DNA of 64,000 nucleotides from Paludibaculum fermentans (GTDB taxonomy: Bacteria > Acidobacteriota > Terriglobia > Bryobacterales > Bryobacteraceae). Made by a program: the position numbers and the translations under genes. Each line of letters begins with the position of its first letter. Position 1 is the first letter of the stretch. Location: NCBI RefSeq assembly GCF_015277775.1, contig NZ_CP063849.1:5843501-5907500 (forward strand). The letters run 5' to 3'. This document shows positions 45,182 through 54,307 of this stretch, in pieces. Under the pieces are notes generated by a model, which worked only from the letters and a program-made list of their open reading frames with translations, had not been told where the DNA came from and searched no databases.

Positions 45182-45499
45182 TCAAGCGGTTGCGGAGTTT
45201 ACCCGGACGAATTCGTAGCGTTCCAGGGTGGCGGCCAGGGCCTGGCTCTCGCCGTCGCGGCGAACGACCTTGCCCATGCACCGGATGCGCACGTCGCCCA
45301 TCGACTTGCCGGTCGGCAGGCTGATCATGTATTCAATGGGCTGGCCCAATTCAATGGGTTCAGCCGGGTCATTGAAGAGGACTCCTCCAGAACTAACGTT
45401 CCTGGTCTCCCCAATATGTGAAATCCGCCGTGAACCGGCTCGTACCAGTTCCAACGGTAGCTTCAGTTCAAATCGTCTGGATCTTCTTTGCTCTGACAC
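45182..45499 (-). CDS. PilZ-domain protein
   Basis: 105 residues from GTG 45499. VSEQRRSRRFELKLPLELV contains the RxxxR box of PilZ, and NVSSGGVLF is the D/NxSxxG part, so cyclic di-GMP binding is plausible. The frame could extend to ATG 45634, which would add 45 residues with no recognisable domain and cross a promoter-like TTGACC-18-TAGATA; I prefer the shorter protein. It probably links c-di-GMP levels to a partner not present here. It lies 84 bp after the helicase start, which is transcribed the same way. Confidence 0.75.
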   Translation of the reverse strand: MSEQRRSRRFELKLPLELVRAGSRRISHIGETRNVSSGGVLFNDPAEPIELGQPIEYMISLPTGKSMGDVRIRCMGKVVRRDGESQALAATLERYEFVRVNSATA

Positions 45500-46153
45500 T
45501 GTAGTTCTATCTAAGAGGTTTTTCCTAGGATGGTCAACTCCTTTTCGCCCCGCGTAATGGGGAGAACCTCCTAGTACTACCCAAACTAGGTCAAGGGTGC
45601 TTCTCGCAGTCGCCGTTTTGTTCGCCTCAGACACAGTACAGCGTGCGGCGGCATGGAACTTTCCCGAGGCGTGCCCAGGGCCGGGTCTCGAATCTGCACC
45701 AGACGGTCTACGGGATCGCTTCAGCGCTGGGTGGCTCCCGCTGGAGCAGGAACCTTCGGCTGTCTTCCGAGAACTGCCGGCCCATCTAATAACTATCGAT
45801 AAGCCACTTTAAATCAATATCTTGATGAACTGTCTAGACGATCTCAGTTCGAGCCGGAATGGAACTCCGAGACGCCGGGCCGGACCTCGGGTTGCCGGGG
45901 CGGCCACCACTTCGAGATTTGGTGCGCGGGCCGGACGGACGGGCAGACCTGAGTCCAGAAGCCGGGCCTCGTGCCGAAGTGGGGCGGAATCCCTGTCTCA
46001 GGACGGTGGTTTCCCTTCGCGCCTCCCTGTGGATCCAGGCTAGAAACGTCAGTTTTCCACAGGTACTAAGGCGTTTACCGGAGAAGAGGCCGACCCGCCA
46101 AACTACTAATCCGTACGGTCTATATCGGATTGAGTGAACCGCATCCGGCCGAT
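45500..46153. other. Gene-free region with DnaA-box-like pair and AT-rich stretch
   Basis: No credible gene in 654 bp; a 92-codon open frame at 45859-46137 lacks an SD and has atypical composition. Near the PilZ start, the minus strand reads TTGACC-18-TAGATA. TAGTACTA (about 45571-45578) is a palindrome. 45788-45835 is AT-rich. CCTGTGGA (46026-46033) and TCCACAGG (46056-46063) are an inverted pair; TTTTCCACA fits the DnaA-box pattern TTWTNCACA. No DnaA or replication gene is adjacent, so an origin is unlikely. Confidence 0.5.
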
Positions 46154-47050
46154 TCAGGCCCGGGGATGTGCCTTGTCATAGACCCGCATGAGGTCGTTCA
46201 ACGAGAGCCGGGTGTACTTCTGGGTGGTCGACAGAGAGGCGTGGCCCAGCAGCTCCTGGATGGCCCGCAGGTCGGCTCCGGCGCTGAGCAGATGCGTCGC
46301 GTAGGCGTGGCGCAGGGAATGGGGATGGAGCGAGGAGTCGGCCGAGAGGGCGATGGAGTACATCTTGAGGATGCCGCGGGCGCCCCGATCGGTCAGCCTG
46401 TGGCCGCGATGGTTCAGGAACACGGCCATCTCGCCGTCCAGGGGACTCCTGGCGGCCAGGCACGCCCGCAGGGCATTCATGGCCTTGCGAGGGACGGGTA
46501 CCTGCCGTTCTTTCTTACGTTTACCGCGCACACGGAGCCAACCTTCGGCCATGTCCAGGTCCCCGGTATCCAGGCCGACCAATTCGCTGACCCGCAGGCC
46601 GCAGCCGTAGAGGAGCTCGAACAGGGCGAGGTCGCGCTCAGGCGAGGGACGTTCCAACGTGCCTTTGGCAATCTCGTCGATGAGGGTATTCGTCTGCTCC
46701 TCGGTGGGCACGTCCGGCAGCGACTGGGGCATGCGGGGGGTGGTGAGGAGCTTGGCGCGGTTCAGCGTGATGACGCCCTGGCGCAGGCAGTGGTCGAAGA
46801 GGCTGCGGACGGCGGCGAGTTTACGGCGGATGGTGGTCCTGGCGAGGTCCTGGCTATAGAGGTCGGCCAGCCATTCGCGCAGCATGAGCTGGTCGAAGTC
46901 CTTTGGTTCCGGTGGGTTGAGCCCGCCGCGCGAATAGTAGCCCACAAACTGTTCCAGGTCAGCCTGATAGTTGCGGACGGTATGGACCGACGAGTTGCCC
47001 CGCGTGAGCTCCTCCAGGTAGGAGTCGATCCAGCGCTGCAGTTCAGACAT
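46154..47050 (-). CDS. xerC: Tyrosine recombinase XerC/XerD-type
   Basis: 298 residues from ATG 47050. The SAM-like N-terminal domain (SVHTVRNYQADLEQF) precedes a catalytic domain with the Arg in GCGLRVSELVGLD, Lys in RGKRKKERQVP, HxxR in PHSLRHAYATHLL, His in LLGHASLSTTQ and nucleophilic Tyr in KYTRLS. This is the chromosome-dimer resolvase pair member, acting at dif with a partner Xer. The start lies within the last 8 bases of trmFO, as in the trmFO-xerC operons of many bacteria. No hslVU follows here. The longer frame to 47092 is not supported. Confidence 0.9.
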   Translation of the reverse strand: MSELQRWIDSYLEELTRGNSSVHTVRNYQADLEQFVGYYSRGGLNPPEPKDFDQLMLREWLADLYSQDLARTTIRRKLAAVRSLFDHCLRQGVITLNRAKLLTTPRMPQSLPDVPTEEQTNTLIDEIAKGTLERPSPERDLALFELLYGCGLRVSELVGLDTGDLDMAEGWLRVRGKRKKERQVPVPRKAMNALRACLAARSPLDGEMAVFLNHRGHRLTDRGARGILKMYSIALSADSSLHPHSLRHAYATHLLSAGADLRAIQELLGHASLSTTQKYTRLSLNDLMRVYDKAHPRA

Positions 47051-48392
47051 AGGAATCCATGGCCGCGATGGCGCGCCGGCACACCTCGGCATGGCGCGCC
47101 TTCTTGTCCCGTTTCAGGCGTTGGCGCGCGGCCTCGTCGAGCGCGGGCAGCAGGTCGAACGCAATGTTGGCGGGTTGGTAGTGTTTCGGGTTGGCGTTGG
47201 TAATGTAGTGGGTGAGCGACCCCAGGGCGGTTTCGCGCGGCACCGGCGCGGGTGACTCGCCCAGGGCCAAGGCGGCGGCGAACCGGCCGGCCAGCAGGCC
47301 CGTGGCGATGGACTCCACATAACCCTCGACCCCGGAGATCTGCCCGGCAAAGAAGATGCGCGGATCGCTCTTCAGTTGGAGGGTCGCGCTGAGCAGCTCC
47401 GGTCCATTGATGTAGGTATTGCGGTGGATCTGGCCGTAGCGCAGGAACTCCGCGTTCTCCAGCCCGGGAATGAGCCGGAACACGCGCTTCTGCTCCGGAA
47501 ACTTCATATAGTTCTGAAAACCAACGAGATTGTAGCTGCCGGCGCGCTGGTCTTCCTGGCGCAACTGGACCACGGCGTACGGCCAGCGGCCCGTTTTCGG
47601 ATCGTCCAGGCCGACGGGTTTCATGGGTCCAAAGCGCAAGGTGTCGCGGCCGCGGCGGGCAATCTCCTCGATGGGGAGGCAGGACTCGAAGAAGGCGACC
47701 TTGCCGTTGTGGATGGCGCGGTCCTCGTCGATATGGGCTCCGGCGCTTTCAGCGGTGAGCACGGCATCGACGAAGGTCTCGTACTCCTGCTTGTTGAAGG
47801 GACAGTTCAGGTAGTCGTCGCCGCCGTCCAGCGATTTGCCGTAGCGGGAAGCCGCGAAGACCTTCTCGCGGTCGATGCTTTCGGCGTCGATGATGGGGCT
47901 GATGGAGTCGTAGAAGTAGAGGCGTTCACTGCCGGTGAGGCGGGCGATGTCGGCCGCCAGCGGGCCGGAAGTGAGCGGACCGGTGGCCACGACGACAATG
48001 CCGTCGGCCGGGATCTCAGTCACCTCCTCGCGGACCACCCGGATCAAAGGGTGGCTTTCCACGGCTTTGGTGAGGGCGGCGGCGAAGAGGTCGCGATCCA
48101 CTGTGAGTGCGTGGCCGCCGGGCACACGGGTCTCTTCAGCGGCGCGCATCGCGAGGGAACCCAACTGGCGCAATTCGCGCTTCAGCAGCCAGGAGGCGGT
48201 GTTCTCGGAGTCGCTTTTCAACGAGTTGGAGCAGACCAGTTCGCCGAAGTCGCTCGTCTTATGGGCCGGCGTTTGCCGCAGCGGGCGCATTTCATATAGG
48301 ATGCAGGAGATCCCTTTGTCCGCGATCTGCCACGCCGCCTCGCTGCCGGCCAGCCCCGCGCCGAGCACGTGAATGGTAACCTTTTTCGTCAA
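47043..48392 (-). CDS. trmFO: Folate-dependent tRNA (uracil-5-)-methyltransferase TrmFO
   Basis: 449 residues. N-terminal FAD site IHVLGAGLAGSEAAWQ, then YEMRPLRQTPAHKT and the CSNSLKSDSENTASWLL motif typical of TrmFO/Gid, with ALTVDRDLF and PFNKQEYETF later. The enzyme makes m5U54 in the tRNA T-loop using methylene-tetrahydrofolate and FAD. Initiation is probably at TTG 48392; AGGAG lies only one base upstream of it, so efficiency may be low. It overlaps the xer start by 8 bp. Divergent from the M61 gene, 27 bp apart. Confidence 0.95.
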   Translation of the reverse strand: MTKKVTIHVLGAGLAGSEAAWQIADKGISCILYEMRPLRQTPAHKTSDFGELVCSNSLKSDSENTASWLLKRELRQLGSLAMRAAEETRVPGGHALTVDRDLFAAALTKAVESHPLIRVVREEVTEIPADGIVVVATGPLTSGPLAADIARLTGSERLYFYDSISPIIDAESIDREKVFAASRYGKSLDGGDDYLNCPFNKQEYETFVDAVLTAESAGAHIDEDRAIHNGKVAFFESCLPIEEIARRGRDTLRFGPMKPVGLDDPKTGRWPYAVVQLRQEDQRAGSYNLVGFQNYMKFPEQKRVFRLIPGLENAEFLRYGQIHRNTYINGPELLSATLQLKSDPRIFFAGQISGVEGYVESIATGLLAGRFAAALALGESPAPVPRETALGSLTHYITNANPKHYQPANIAFDLLPALDEAARQRLKRDKKARHAEVCRRAIAAMDSYV

Positions 48393-48419
48393 GCTCCTAC
48401 CATTTTAGGTCTTAGCCCA

Positions 48420-50246
48420 ATGCGAACCATCTTTCTTTCTCTCGTCTTCTCGATTTCCCTGTTTGCGCAGGCGCCCGTGCGGTACACGTTGAAGTTCCCC
48501 GCTCCGCACACCCACTATGTGGAGGTCACCGCGGAGATGCCCGCGGGCCAGCCGGCCGTGGAACTGTACATGCCGGTTTGGACTCCGGGCTCCTACCTGG
48601 TGCGAGAGTACGCCCGCAATGTGGAGAACTTCAAGGCGCAGGACAGCCAGGGCCACGAGTTGACCTGGAGCAAGACCCGGAAGAACCGCTGGAAGGTGGA
48701 CGCGAAGGGCGCCGCCTCTATCTCTGTGAATTACAAGGTCTATGCCCACGAGATGAGCGTACAGGGCAACTGGGTGGATGCCGGCTTCGCGATGATGAAC
48801 GGCGCCGCCAACTTCATGACCCTGGTGGGTGCGGAGAAGCGGCCGTACGAGGTCAAGCTGGGGCTGCCCTCCGGCTGGACGCGCAGCATCAGCGGCATGA
48901 AAGAGGGCTCCGCTCCGCACACTTACCTGGCGGTGGACTGGGACCAGTTGCTGGACAGCCCGATCTACGCCGGCAATGGGCCGATTCACGAGTTTGAGGT
49001 CGACGGGAAGAAGCACTATCTGGTCAACGAAGGTGAAGGGCCGATGTGGGACGGGCCGGCTTCGGCTCGAGACGTGGCCAAGATCGTGGCTGAGTACAGC
49101 CGCCAGTGGGGCGGACTGCCGTACGACAAGTATGTCTTTTTCAATATGATCACGGAGTCCGGCGGCGGCCTGGAGCACAAGAACTCCACCTGGATGGGGA
49201 CCAGCCGCTGGGCCTACGGCAATACGCAGGATCCGCCGGAGATCCCGGGCGGCGGCGCGGCGGCGGCGGGCAACCGGCGGCCGAACCGGGTGGGCTGGCT
49301 GGGCCTGGTGAGCCACGAGTACTTCCACCTGTGGAACGTGAAGCGGCTGCGTCCGGTGGAACTGGGGCCGTTCGATTATGAGAACGAAACCTACACGCGG
49401 AGCCTTTGGCTGGCGGAGGGCGTGACGTCCTACTACGGTCCGCTGGCGCTACGGCGGTCGGGCCTGTCGACGCAGGCGCAGGCGCTGCGGGCGATGTCGG
49501 GGGCGATCGGGCAATTGCAGACCACCCCGGGGCGGCTGGTCACCTCGGCGGAATCGGCCTCGTACAATGCCTGGATCCAACTGTACCGGGCGAACGAGAA
49601 TACCGCGAATACGGCCATCAGTTACTACACCAAGGGGCAAGTGATCGGGTTTATCCTGGACGCCAAAGTCCGCAAGGCTACCAACGGCGCCAAGTCACTG
49701 GACGACGTGCTGAAGTTGGCCTTTGAGCGCTATAGCGGCGCCAAGGGGTATACGCCGGAGCAGTTCCGGGCGGTGGCCAGCGAAGTGGCCGGAGTCGACC
49801 TGAAGTCCTTCTTCAAGAACGCTTTGGAGACGACGGAGGAGTTGGATTATACAGAGGCGCTGGACTGGTATGGGTTGCGGTTCAGGCCGCAGCCGACGAG
49901 GGGCGGCGCTCCGCGGATTGTGACCGGCGTGACGGCCGCGACAACCTCGGGTCGTATTGTTGTCTCGCGGCTGCAGCGCGGCACGGCCGCCTACGATGCG
50001 GGCCTGAACGTGGATGACGAGATCCTGGCCGTGAACGGCTACCGGGTGCGGCCCGAGCAGTGGCCTTCGCGCCTGGACAACTACAAGCCCGGCGACACGG
50101 TGGACCTGCTGGTGGCGCGGCGGGATAAGCTGATGACCTTGAAGATGCCGATCGTGGCGGACGAGGCGAAGTCGTGGGCGCTGGAAGTGAAGACGGACGC
50201 CAGCGACGAGCAGAAGGCGCACCTGAAGAGCTGGTTGATGCAGTAG
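48420..50246 (+). CDS. Exported M61 glycyl-aminopeptidase-like metallopeptidase with PDZ domain
   Basis: 608 residues with a signal peptide (MRTIFLSLVFSISLFAQ). The N-terminal ~200 residues are the beta-rich M61 domain (WTPGSYLVREYARN). The catalytic domain has HEYFHLWNVKRLRP (zinc HExxH) and LWLAEGVTSYYG, whose Glu is the third ligand, at about residues 300-355. The C-terminal PDZ domain (~505-590, GTAAYDAGLNVDDEILAVNGYR) binds peptide ends. It is a periplasmic protease of unknown substrate. There is no SD; the ATG lies close to TTTTAGGTCTTAG. Confidence 0.88.
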   Translation: MRTIFLSLVFSISLFAQAPVRYTLKFPAPHTHYVEVTAEMPAGQPAVELYMPVWTPGSYLVREYARNVENFKAQDSQGHELTWSKTRKNRWKVDAKGAASISVNYKVYAHEMSVQGNWVDAGFAMMNGAANFMTLVGAEKRPYEVKLGLPSGWTRSISGMKEGSAPHTYLAVDWDQLLDSPIYAGNGPIHEFEVDGKKHYLVNEGEGPMWDGPASARDVAKIVAEYSRQWGGLPYDKYVFFNMITESGGGLEHKNSTWMGTSRWAYGNTQDPPEIPGGGAAAAGNRRPNRVGWLGLVSHEYFHLWNVKRLRPVELGPFDYENETYTRSLWLAEGVTSYYGPLALRRSGLSTQAQALRAMSGAIGQLQTTPGRLVTSAESASYNAWIQLYRANENTANTAISYYTKGQVIGFILDAKVRKATNGAKSLDDVLKLAFERYSGAKGYTPEQFRAVASEVAGVDLKSFFKNALETTEELDYTEALDWYGLRFRPQPTRGGAPRIVTGVTAATTSGRIVVSRLQRGTAAYDAGLNVDDEILAVNGYRVRPEQWPSRLDNYKPGDTVDLLVARRDKLMTLKMPIVADEAKSWALEVKTDASDEQKAHLKSWLMQ

Positions 50247-50267
50247 GCGCTGGCACGAGGCACCGGA

Positions 50268-51626
50268 TTGCGAACAAGTCTCTTTGATCTCTTCAAGATC
50301 GGCATCGGGCCCTCGAGTTCCCACACGGTGGGTCCCATGCGGGCGGCCTACGCATTCGTGCGGCAGTTGGACGAGCGCGGGTTGCTGCCGGCCGTGCGGC
50401 GAATCCGGGCGGAGTTGTACGGTTCGCTGGCCCTGACCGGGCGCGGACACGGCACGGATCGCGGCATCCTGCTCGGCTGGCTGGGCGAGCAACCGGATGG
50501 TGTGGATCCCGCAGCCATCGGGCCGCGGCTTGCCCAAGTGGAGCAGGACGGACGGCTGTTGCTGCTGGGGAGTCAGGCGGTTGAGTTCGCGGCGGAACGG
50601 GACCTGGTCTTCCACATGGACATGGTTCTGCCGGGCCACCCGAACGCGGTGCGCTTCTCGGTGCTGGGCGGCGCGGGTGAGGTGGTGGACAGCCGGGTGT
50701 ACTACTCGGTGGGCGGCGGGTTCATTCGGGAAGAGGGAAAGGCGGCCTCAGAGTCGTCGCGTCCGCCGGTTCCCTATCCCTTTCAAAGCGGCGCCGAGCT
50801 GCTGGAGCGGGCGGAGGCCAACGGCCTGACCATCGCGGAACTGATGCTGGCCAATGAGTTAGCGTGGCGCAGCGAGACGGAAGTGCGGGGCGGGATCCAG
50901 CGCATCTGGGGCGCCATGCAGCAGTGCACCCAGCGCGGACTGGAGACCGAAGGCGTGCTGCCAGGCGGGTTGAATGTGACACGCCGGGCGGCTTCGCTGG
51001 TGCAGCGGCTGGCGGGGAGCGACGCGAACGATCCGCTGGCTCCGCTGGACTGGGTGAACGTCTGGGCGCTGGCGGTGAACGAGGAAAACGCAGCCGGAGG
51101 GCGAGTGGTAACGGCGCCGACCAACGGCGCGGCGGGCATCATCCCGGCGGTGGGGCATTACTACATGCGGTTCCAGGAAGGCTCCGGCGAAGGCATGGAG
51201 CGGTACCTGTTGGCGGCGGCGGCGATTGGTGTGCTGTACAAAGAGAACGCCTCGATCTCCGGAGCCGAGGTCGGCTGCCAGGGTGAGGTGGGTGTGGCGT
51301 GTTCGATGGCGGCGGCGGGCCTGGTGTCGGCCCTGGGCGGGACGAACGACCAGGTGGAGCATGCGGCGGAGATCGGGATGGAGCACAACCTGGGGATGAC
51401 CTGCGATCCCATTGCCGGGCTCGTCCAGATTCCGTGCATCGAGCGGAACGCGTTCGGGGCCATCAAGGCGGTGAACGCGGCCCGCATGGCGATGCAAAAC
51501 ACGACGGGCCACCGGGTGACGCTGGATCAGGTGATCAAGACCATGTACGACACGGGCATGGACATGCAGAGCCGGTACAAGGAAACGTCGCTGGGCGGGC
51601 TGGCTTTGAACGTGATCGAGTGCTGA
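50268..51626 (+). CDS. sdaA: L-serine ammonia-lyase (iron-sulfur type)
   Basis: 452 residues, usual length for the one-chain enzyme. [17 protein letters not shown] is the beta-domain signature; [34 protein letters not shown], and [18 protein letters not shown] provide the cysteines that bind the [4Fe-4S] cluster. It converts L-serine to pyruvate and ammonia. The TTG start at 50268 has GAGG 7 nt upstream. It follows the M61 gene by 21 bp and may be cotranscribed, linking peptide breakdown to serine use. Confidence 0.94.
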   Translation: MRTSLFDLFKIGIGPSSSHTVGPMRAAYAFVRQLDERGLLPAVRRIRAELYGSLALTGRGHGTDRGILLGWLGEQPDGVDPAAIGPRLAQVEQDGRLLLLGSQAVEFAAERDLVFHMDMVLPGHPNAVRFSVLGGAGEVVDSRVYYSVGGGFIREEGKAASESSRPPVPYPFQSGAELLERAEANGLTIAELMLANELAWRSETEVRGGIQRIWGAMQQCTQRGLETEGVLPGGLNVTRRAASLVQRLAGSDANDPLAPLDWVNVWALAVNEENAAGGRVVTAPTNGAAGIIPAVGHYYMRFQEGSGEGMERYLLAAAAIGVLYKENASISGAEVGCQGEVGVACSMAAAGLVSALGGTNDQVEHAAEIGMEHNLGMTCDPIAGLVQIPCIERNAFGAIKAVNAARMAMQNTTGHRVTLDQVIKTMYDTGMDMQSRYKETSLGGLALNVIEC

Positions 51627-51627
51627 G

Positions 51628-52281
51628 CTAGACGGTTTCCGGGGTGCGGCGGCTGCGCAGCACCTGAAAGATCACCGGCAGGACGGAGACCAGCACGATG
51701 AGGACGACCACCTTCTCGAAGTGCGCCCGGATGATGGGGAAGCTGCCGAGCTTGTAGCCGAGCAGGGTCATCGAGATCACCCAACCCACACTGCCGAAGA
51801 CGTTGAAGGACAGGAAGCGCGGCAGGCCCATGCCGGCCACACCGGCCACGAAGGCGGCGAAAGTACGGATGATGGGCACGAACTGGGCGTAGATGATGGT
51901 CTTGCCGCCGTGCTTCTCATAGAAGGCGTGGGTGCGGTCGAGGTGTTCGCGGCGGAAGATCTTCGAGTTCGGATTGGCGAAGAGGCGGACGCCGATGAAG
52001 CGGCCCAGGAAATAGCCGCAGGAGTTGCCCAGAAGGGCGGCGACGATCAGGGTGATGATGATGCCGGCGAGGTCGAGTTGACCGGCGCCGGCGACCACGC
52101 CAACGGTGAAGAGCAGGGAGTCGCCCGGGAGGAAGAACCCGACGAGCAGACCGGTTTCGGCAAACACGATGCCGAAGAGCATCGCGTAGCTCCACCATCC
52201 GGTAAAGACGGTGGTGAGAAGCCGGATCAGCGCGTCCGGGTCCTTCAGGGCCAGGACAAAGTCGATCAATTCACGCAACAT
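51628..52281 (-). CDS. DedA-family (SNARE-associated) membrane protein
   Basis: 217 residues with four to five hydrophobic segments. The DedA signature FAETGLLVGFFLPGDSLLFT is present at ~42-61, with AALLGNSCGYFLGRFIG and the FVPIIRTFAAFVAGVAGM re-entrant region later. DedA proteins act as lipid scramblases or flippases, for example of undecaprenyl phosphate. ATG 52281 is directly adjacent to the ppiD-like stop, so the two share a transcript from the promoter at 54261. Convergent with sdaA, 1 bp apart. Confidence 0.92.
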   Translation of the reverse strand: MLRELIDFVLALKDPDALIRLLTTVFTGWWSYAMLFGIVFAETGLLVGFFLPGDSLLFTVGVVAGAGQLDLAGIIITLIVAALLGNSCGYFLGRFIGVRLFANPNSKIFRREHLDRTHAFYEKHGGKTIIYAQFVPIIRTFAAFVAGVAGMGLPRFLSFNVFGSVGWVISMTLLGYKLGSFPIIRAHFEKVVVLIVLVSVLPVIFQVLRSRRTPETV

Positions 52282-54228
52282 CTAGCCGCCGTAGGAAGCG
52301 ACCAGCTTCTTGATGTTGTCGTCGTAGATCTTCACCTTCTTCTGCTTGATGAGAGCCTGGACCACGCCGTCGCCGAAGAGCTCGCGGCGCTCGTTGGCGC
52401 GGCGGGACTTCAGTTCCTGGATGAGGGCGGCGCGGTTGGCGATGATCGCCGTCAGGTCAGCCGCTTCCTTCTCGAGGACCTTGCAGTAGAAGGTGCCGTT
52501 GGGGGTCGGGACCGGTCCGAAGACCTCACCGACGTTGCGGGTATAGCCTTCACCGACGGTGCTGGCGGAACCGAGGCCGGTGATGGCGGCATCGCGGTTG
52601 ACCAGTTCCGAGGTCTTGAGGTCGGCGCCGAACTGCTTGGCGAGAGCGGCGAGGTCGCCGTTCACGGACTTGAGCTTGGCGGTGGCATCCTTGACGGCGT
52701 TCTGCATCGCGTCCTGGGCCTTCTGGCCGAGGAGGGCATCGCGTACCTGCGCCTGGACGTCGGCAAACTCGGCCGGGTGGGCCGGGAAGATGTCGGAGAC
52801 CTGGGCGACGGCCAGCTTATTCTGACCGACCTGGATGACGGGGGTCACCCCATTCTTGGCGAGGCCGGCGGCGGCGTCAGCAAACTGGGGATTGATGCCG
52901 ATTTCCTGGATGGGGTCGCCGGGGCCGACGCGCTCAGCGCGAACCGGGGTGATGCCATTGGCGGCGGCGAGCTTCTCGGCTTCGGCGGGGGACTTGATGA
53001 GCGCCGCGCGGAGCTGGTCAGCGAGGTTCTGCATCTTGTCGAAGACCATGGCGCGAGTGGCTTCGCGGGCGATCTCGTCGCGGACTTCAGCAAAGGTGCG
53101 GAGGTGGGCGGATTCATGGGCATCCACCTTGATGATGTGGAAGCCGTACTCGGTTTTGATGAGGCCGCTGACGGTGCCCGCCGGCGTGGAGAAAGTGGCC
53201 TTTTCGAACTCGGCCACCATCTGGCCGCGAACGACCCAGCCCAGCTCGCCACCCTTGGCGGCAGAGGCGCCGGGGGCATTATCCTCGGAGTTCTTCTTGG
53301 CGAGCTCGGCAAAATTGGCGCCGCCCTTGATCTGCTTCAGCAGGTCTTCGGCCTTCTTCTGAATCGCAGCCACTTCGGCCGGCGATTTGTCGGTCGTCTT
53401 CAGCAGGATGTGGCTGGCCTTGACGCGCTCCGGCGTGCGGAACGATTCCTGATTCTGGGTGTATAGCTTCTGGAGGGTGGCGTCATCGACCTTGATGCCG
53501 GCTGCGATGGTCGCTTCGTCCACCGGGAAGATGAGGTAGCTGCGGCGCTCCGGCGACTGGTAGAGGGTGCGGTTCTTGTCGTAGAACGCCTTGACCTCTT
53601 CGGGGGTGACATTCACCTTGCCCTTGAAGAGCTCCGGCCCGATGCCGAAGTAAGCGATCTTGATCTTATCGTGGCGGTGCTTGTATTCGCCTTCGATGTC
53701 GCCCGGCGTCACGACGGTGCCTTCCAGGGCGAGGGTCTCGAGTCGCGTTTCCAGGGCGGCCGTGCGCACGTTCTCTTCAAACTGCTGGATGGTGAAGTTC
53801 TGCTGGGCGAGGAAAGCGGCATACGCTTCGTTGCCGACAAACTTCCCGTTTTCAAAAAGTTGGGGCAGGATGGAGCGGACGGTGTTGGCCAGGTCCTCAT
53901 CGCTGACCTTCATGCCCATGCGGCCGGCCTGGTAAGCGACGGCGCGCTGCGCCACCATCTGCTGGACAGCCAGGGGCACGTAGAACTGCTCCATGCCCTT
54001 CTGGATCGCACTGCGTTCGCGAGCCATGAACTGGCGGACATCCTGGGCCGTGACCTTCTGGTCGCCGATTTCCGCGAGGACGTTCGGGTCGCCGCTTTTG
54101 CCGCCGCCGCCCCATCCGCCACCGTAGCCGGGGACCAGCGTGATCACCATCGAAAGAGCAACCAGCGTCAAAAGCGCACCGAGCAGGTAACGCACAGACT
54201 TCTCACGGCTGCGGAACAGGTCAAACAT
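52282..54228 (-). CDS. PpiD/SurA-type periplasmic peptidyl-prolyl isomerase
   Basis: 648 residues. A single membrane anchor (~13-32) follows MFDLFRSREKSVRYLLG. The SurA-like N-terminal chaperone domain covers ~45-250 and a parvulin domain ~255-365 has KASHILLKTT, GGELGWVVRGQMV and TEYGFHIIKVD. A C-terminal helical region resembling the second half of PpiD follows. The protein helps fold exported proteins leaving the Sec channel. SD AGGAG lies 9 nt before ATG 54228, behind a perfect TATAAT. It is the first gene of an operon with DedA. Confidence 0.9.
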   Translation of the reverse strand: MFDLFRSREKSVRYLLGALLTLVALSMVITLVPGYGGGWGGGGKSGDPNVLAEIGDQKVTAQDVRQFMARERSAIQKGMEQFYVPLAVQQMVAQRAVAYQAGRMGMKVSDEDLANTVRSILPQLFENGKFVGNEAYAAFLAQQNFTIQQFEENVRTAALETRLETLALEGTVVTPGDIEGEYKHRHDKIKIAYFGIGPELFKGKVNVTPEEVKAFYDKNRTLYQSPERRSYLIFPVDEATIAAGIKVDDATLQKLYTQNQESFRTPERVKASHILLKTTDKSPAEVAAIQKKAEDLLKQIKGGANFAELAKKNSEDNAPGASAAKGGELGWVVRGQMVAEFEKATFSTPAGTVSGLIKTEYGFHIIKVDAHESAHLRTFAEVRDEIAREATRAMVFDKMQNLADQLRAALIKSPAEAEKLAAANGITPVRAERVGPGDPIQEIGINPQFADAAAGLAKNGVTPVIQVGQNKLAVAQVSDIFPAHPAEFADVQAQVRDALLGQKAQDAMQNAVKDATAKLKSVNGDLAALAKQFGADLKTSELVNRDAAITGLGSASTVGEGYTRNVGEVFGPVPTPNGTFYCKVLEKEAADLTAIIANRAALIQELKSRRANERRELFGDGVVQALIKQKKVKIYDDNIKKLVASYGG

Positions 54229-54260
54229 GGGAAGAAACTCCTAGCTGAAGCGAAACTACT

Positions 54261-54266
54261 ATTATA
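54261..54266 (-). promoter_or_regulatory. -10 box TATAAT of the ppiD-dedA operon
   Basis: A perfect TATAAT on the minus strand 32 bp upstream of ATG 54228. A matching -35 is not visible (TTTTTC at 17 bp). Predicted start near 54254. Confidence 0.6.
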
Positions 54267-54307
54267 AACCCGCCGGCGCGCCCGAAAAATGGGGGCCGGA
54301 TGCGCTG

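Noticed and set aside
45788-46063. Chromosome origin
   Set aside because: Only one good DnaA-box match, no box cluster and no replication genes nearby; kept only as a low-interest finding.
45859-46137. 92-codon open frame in the gap upstream of PilZ
   Set aside because: No SD, no recognisable family, Pro/Arg-rich composition typical of random GC-rich frames.
51721-53466. 581-codon plus-strand frame opposite ppiD
   Set aside because: Gly/Asp/Glu/Val-rich antisense translation of a Lys/Ala-rich gene; no motif or start signal.
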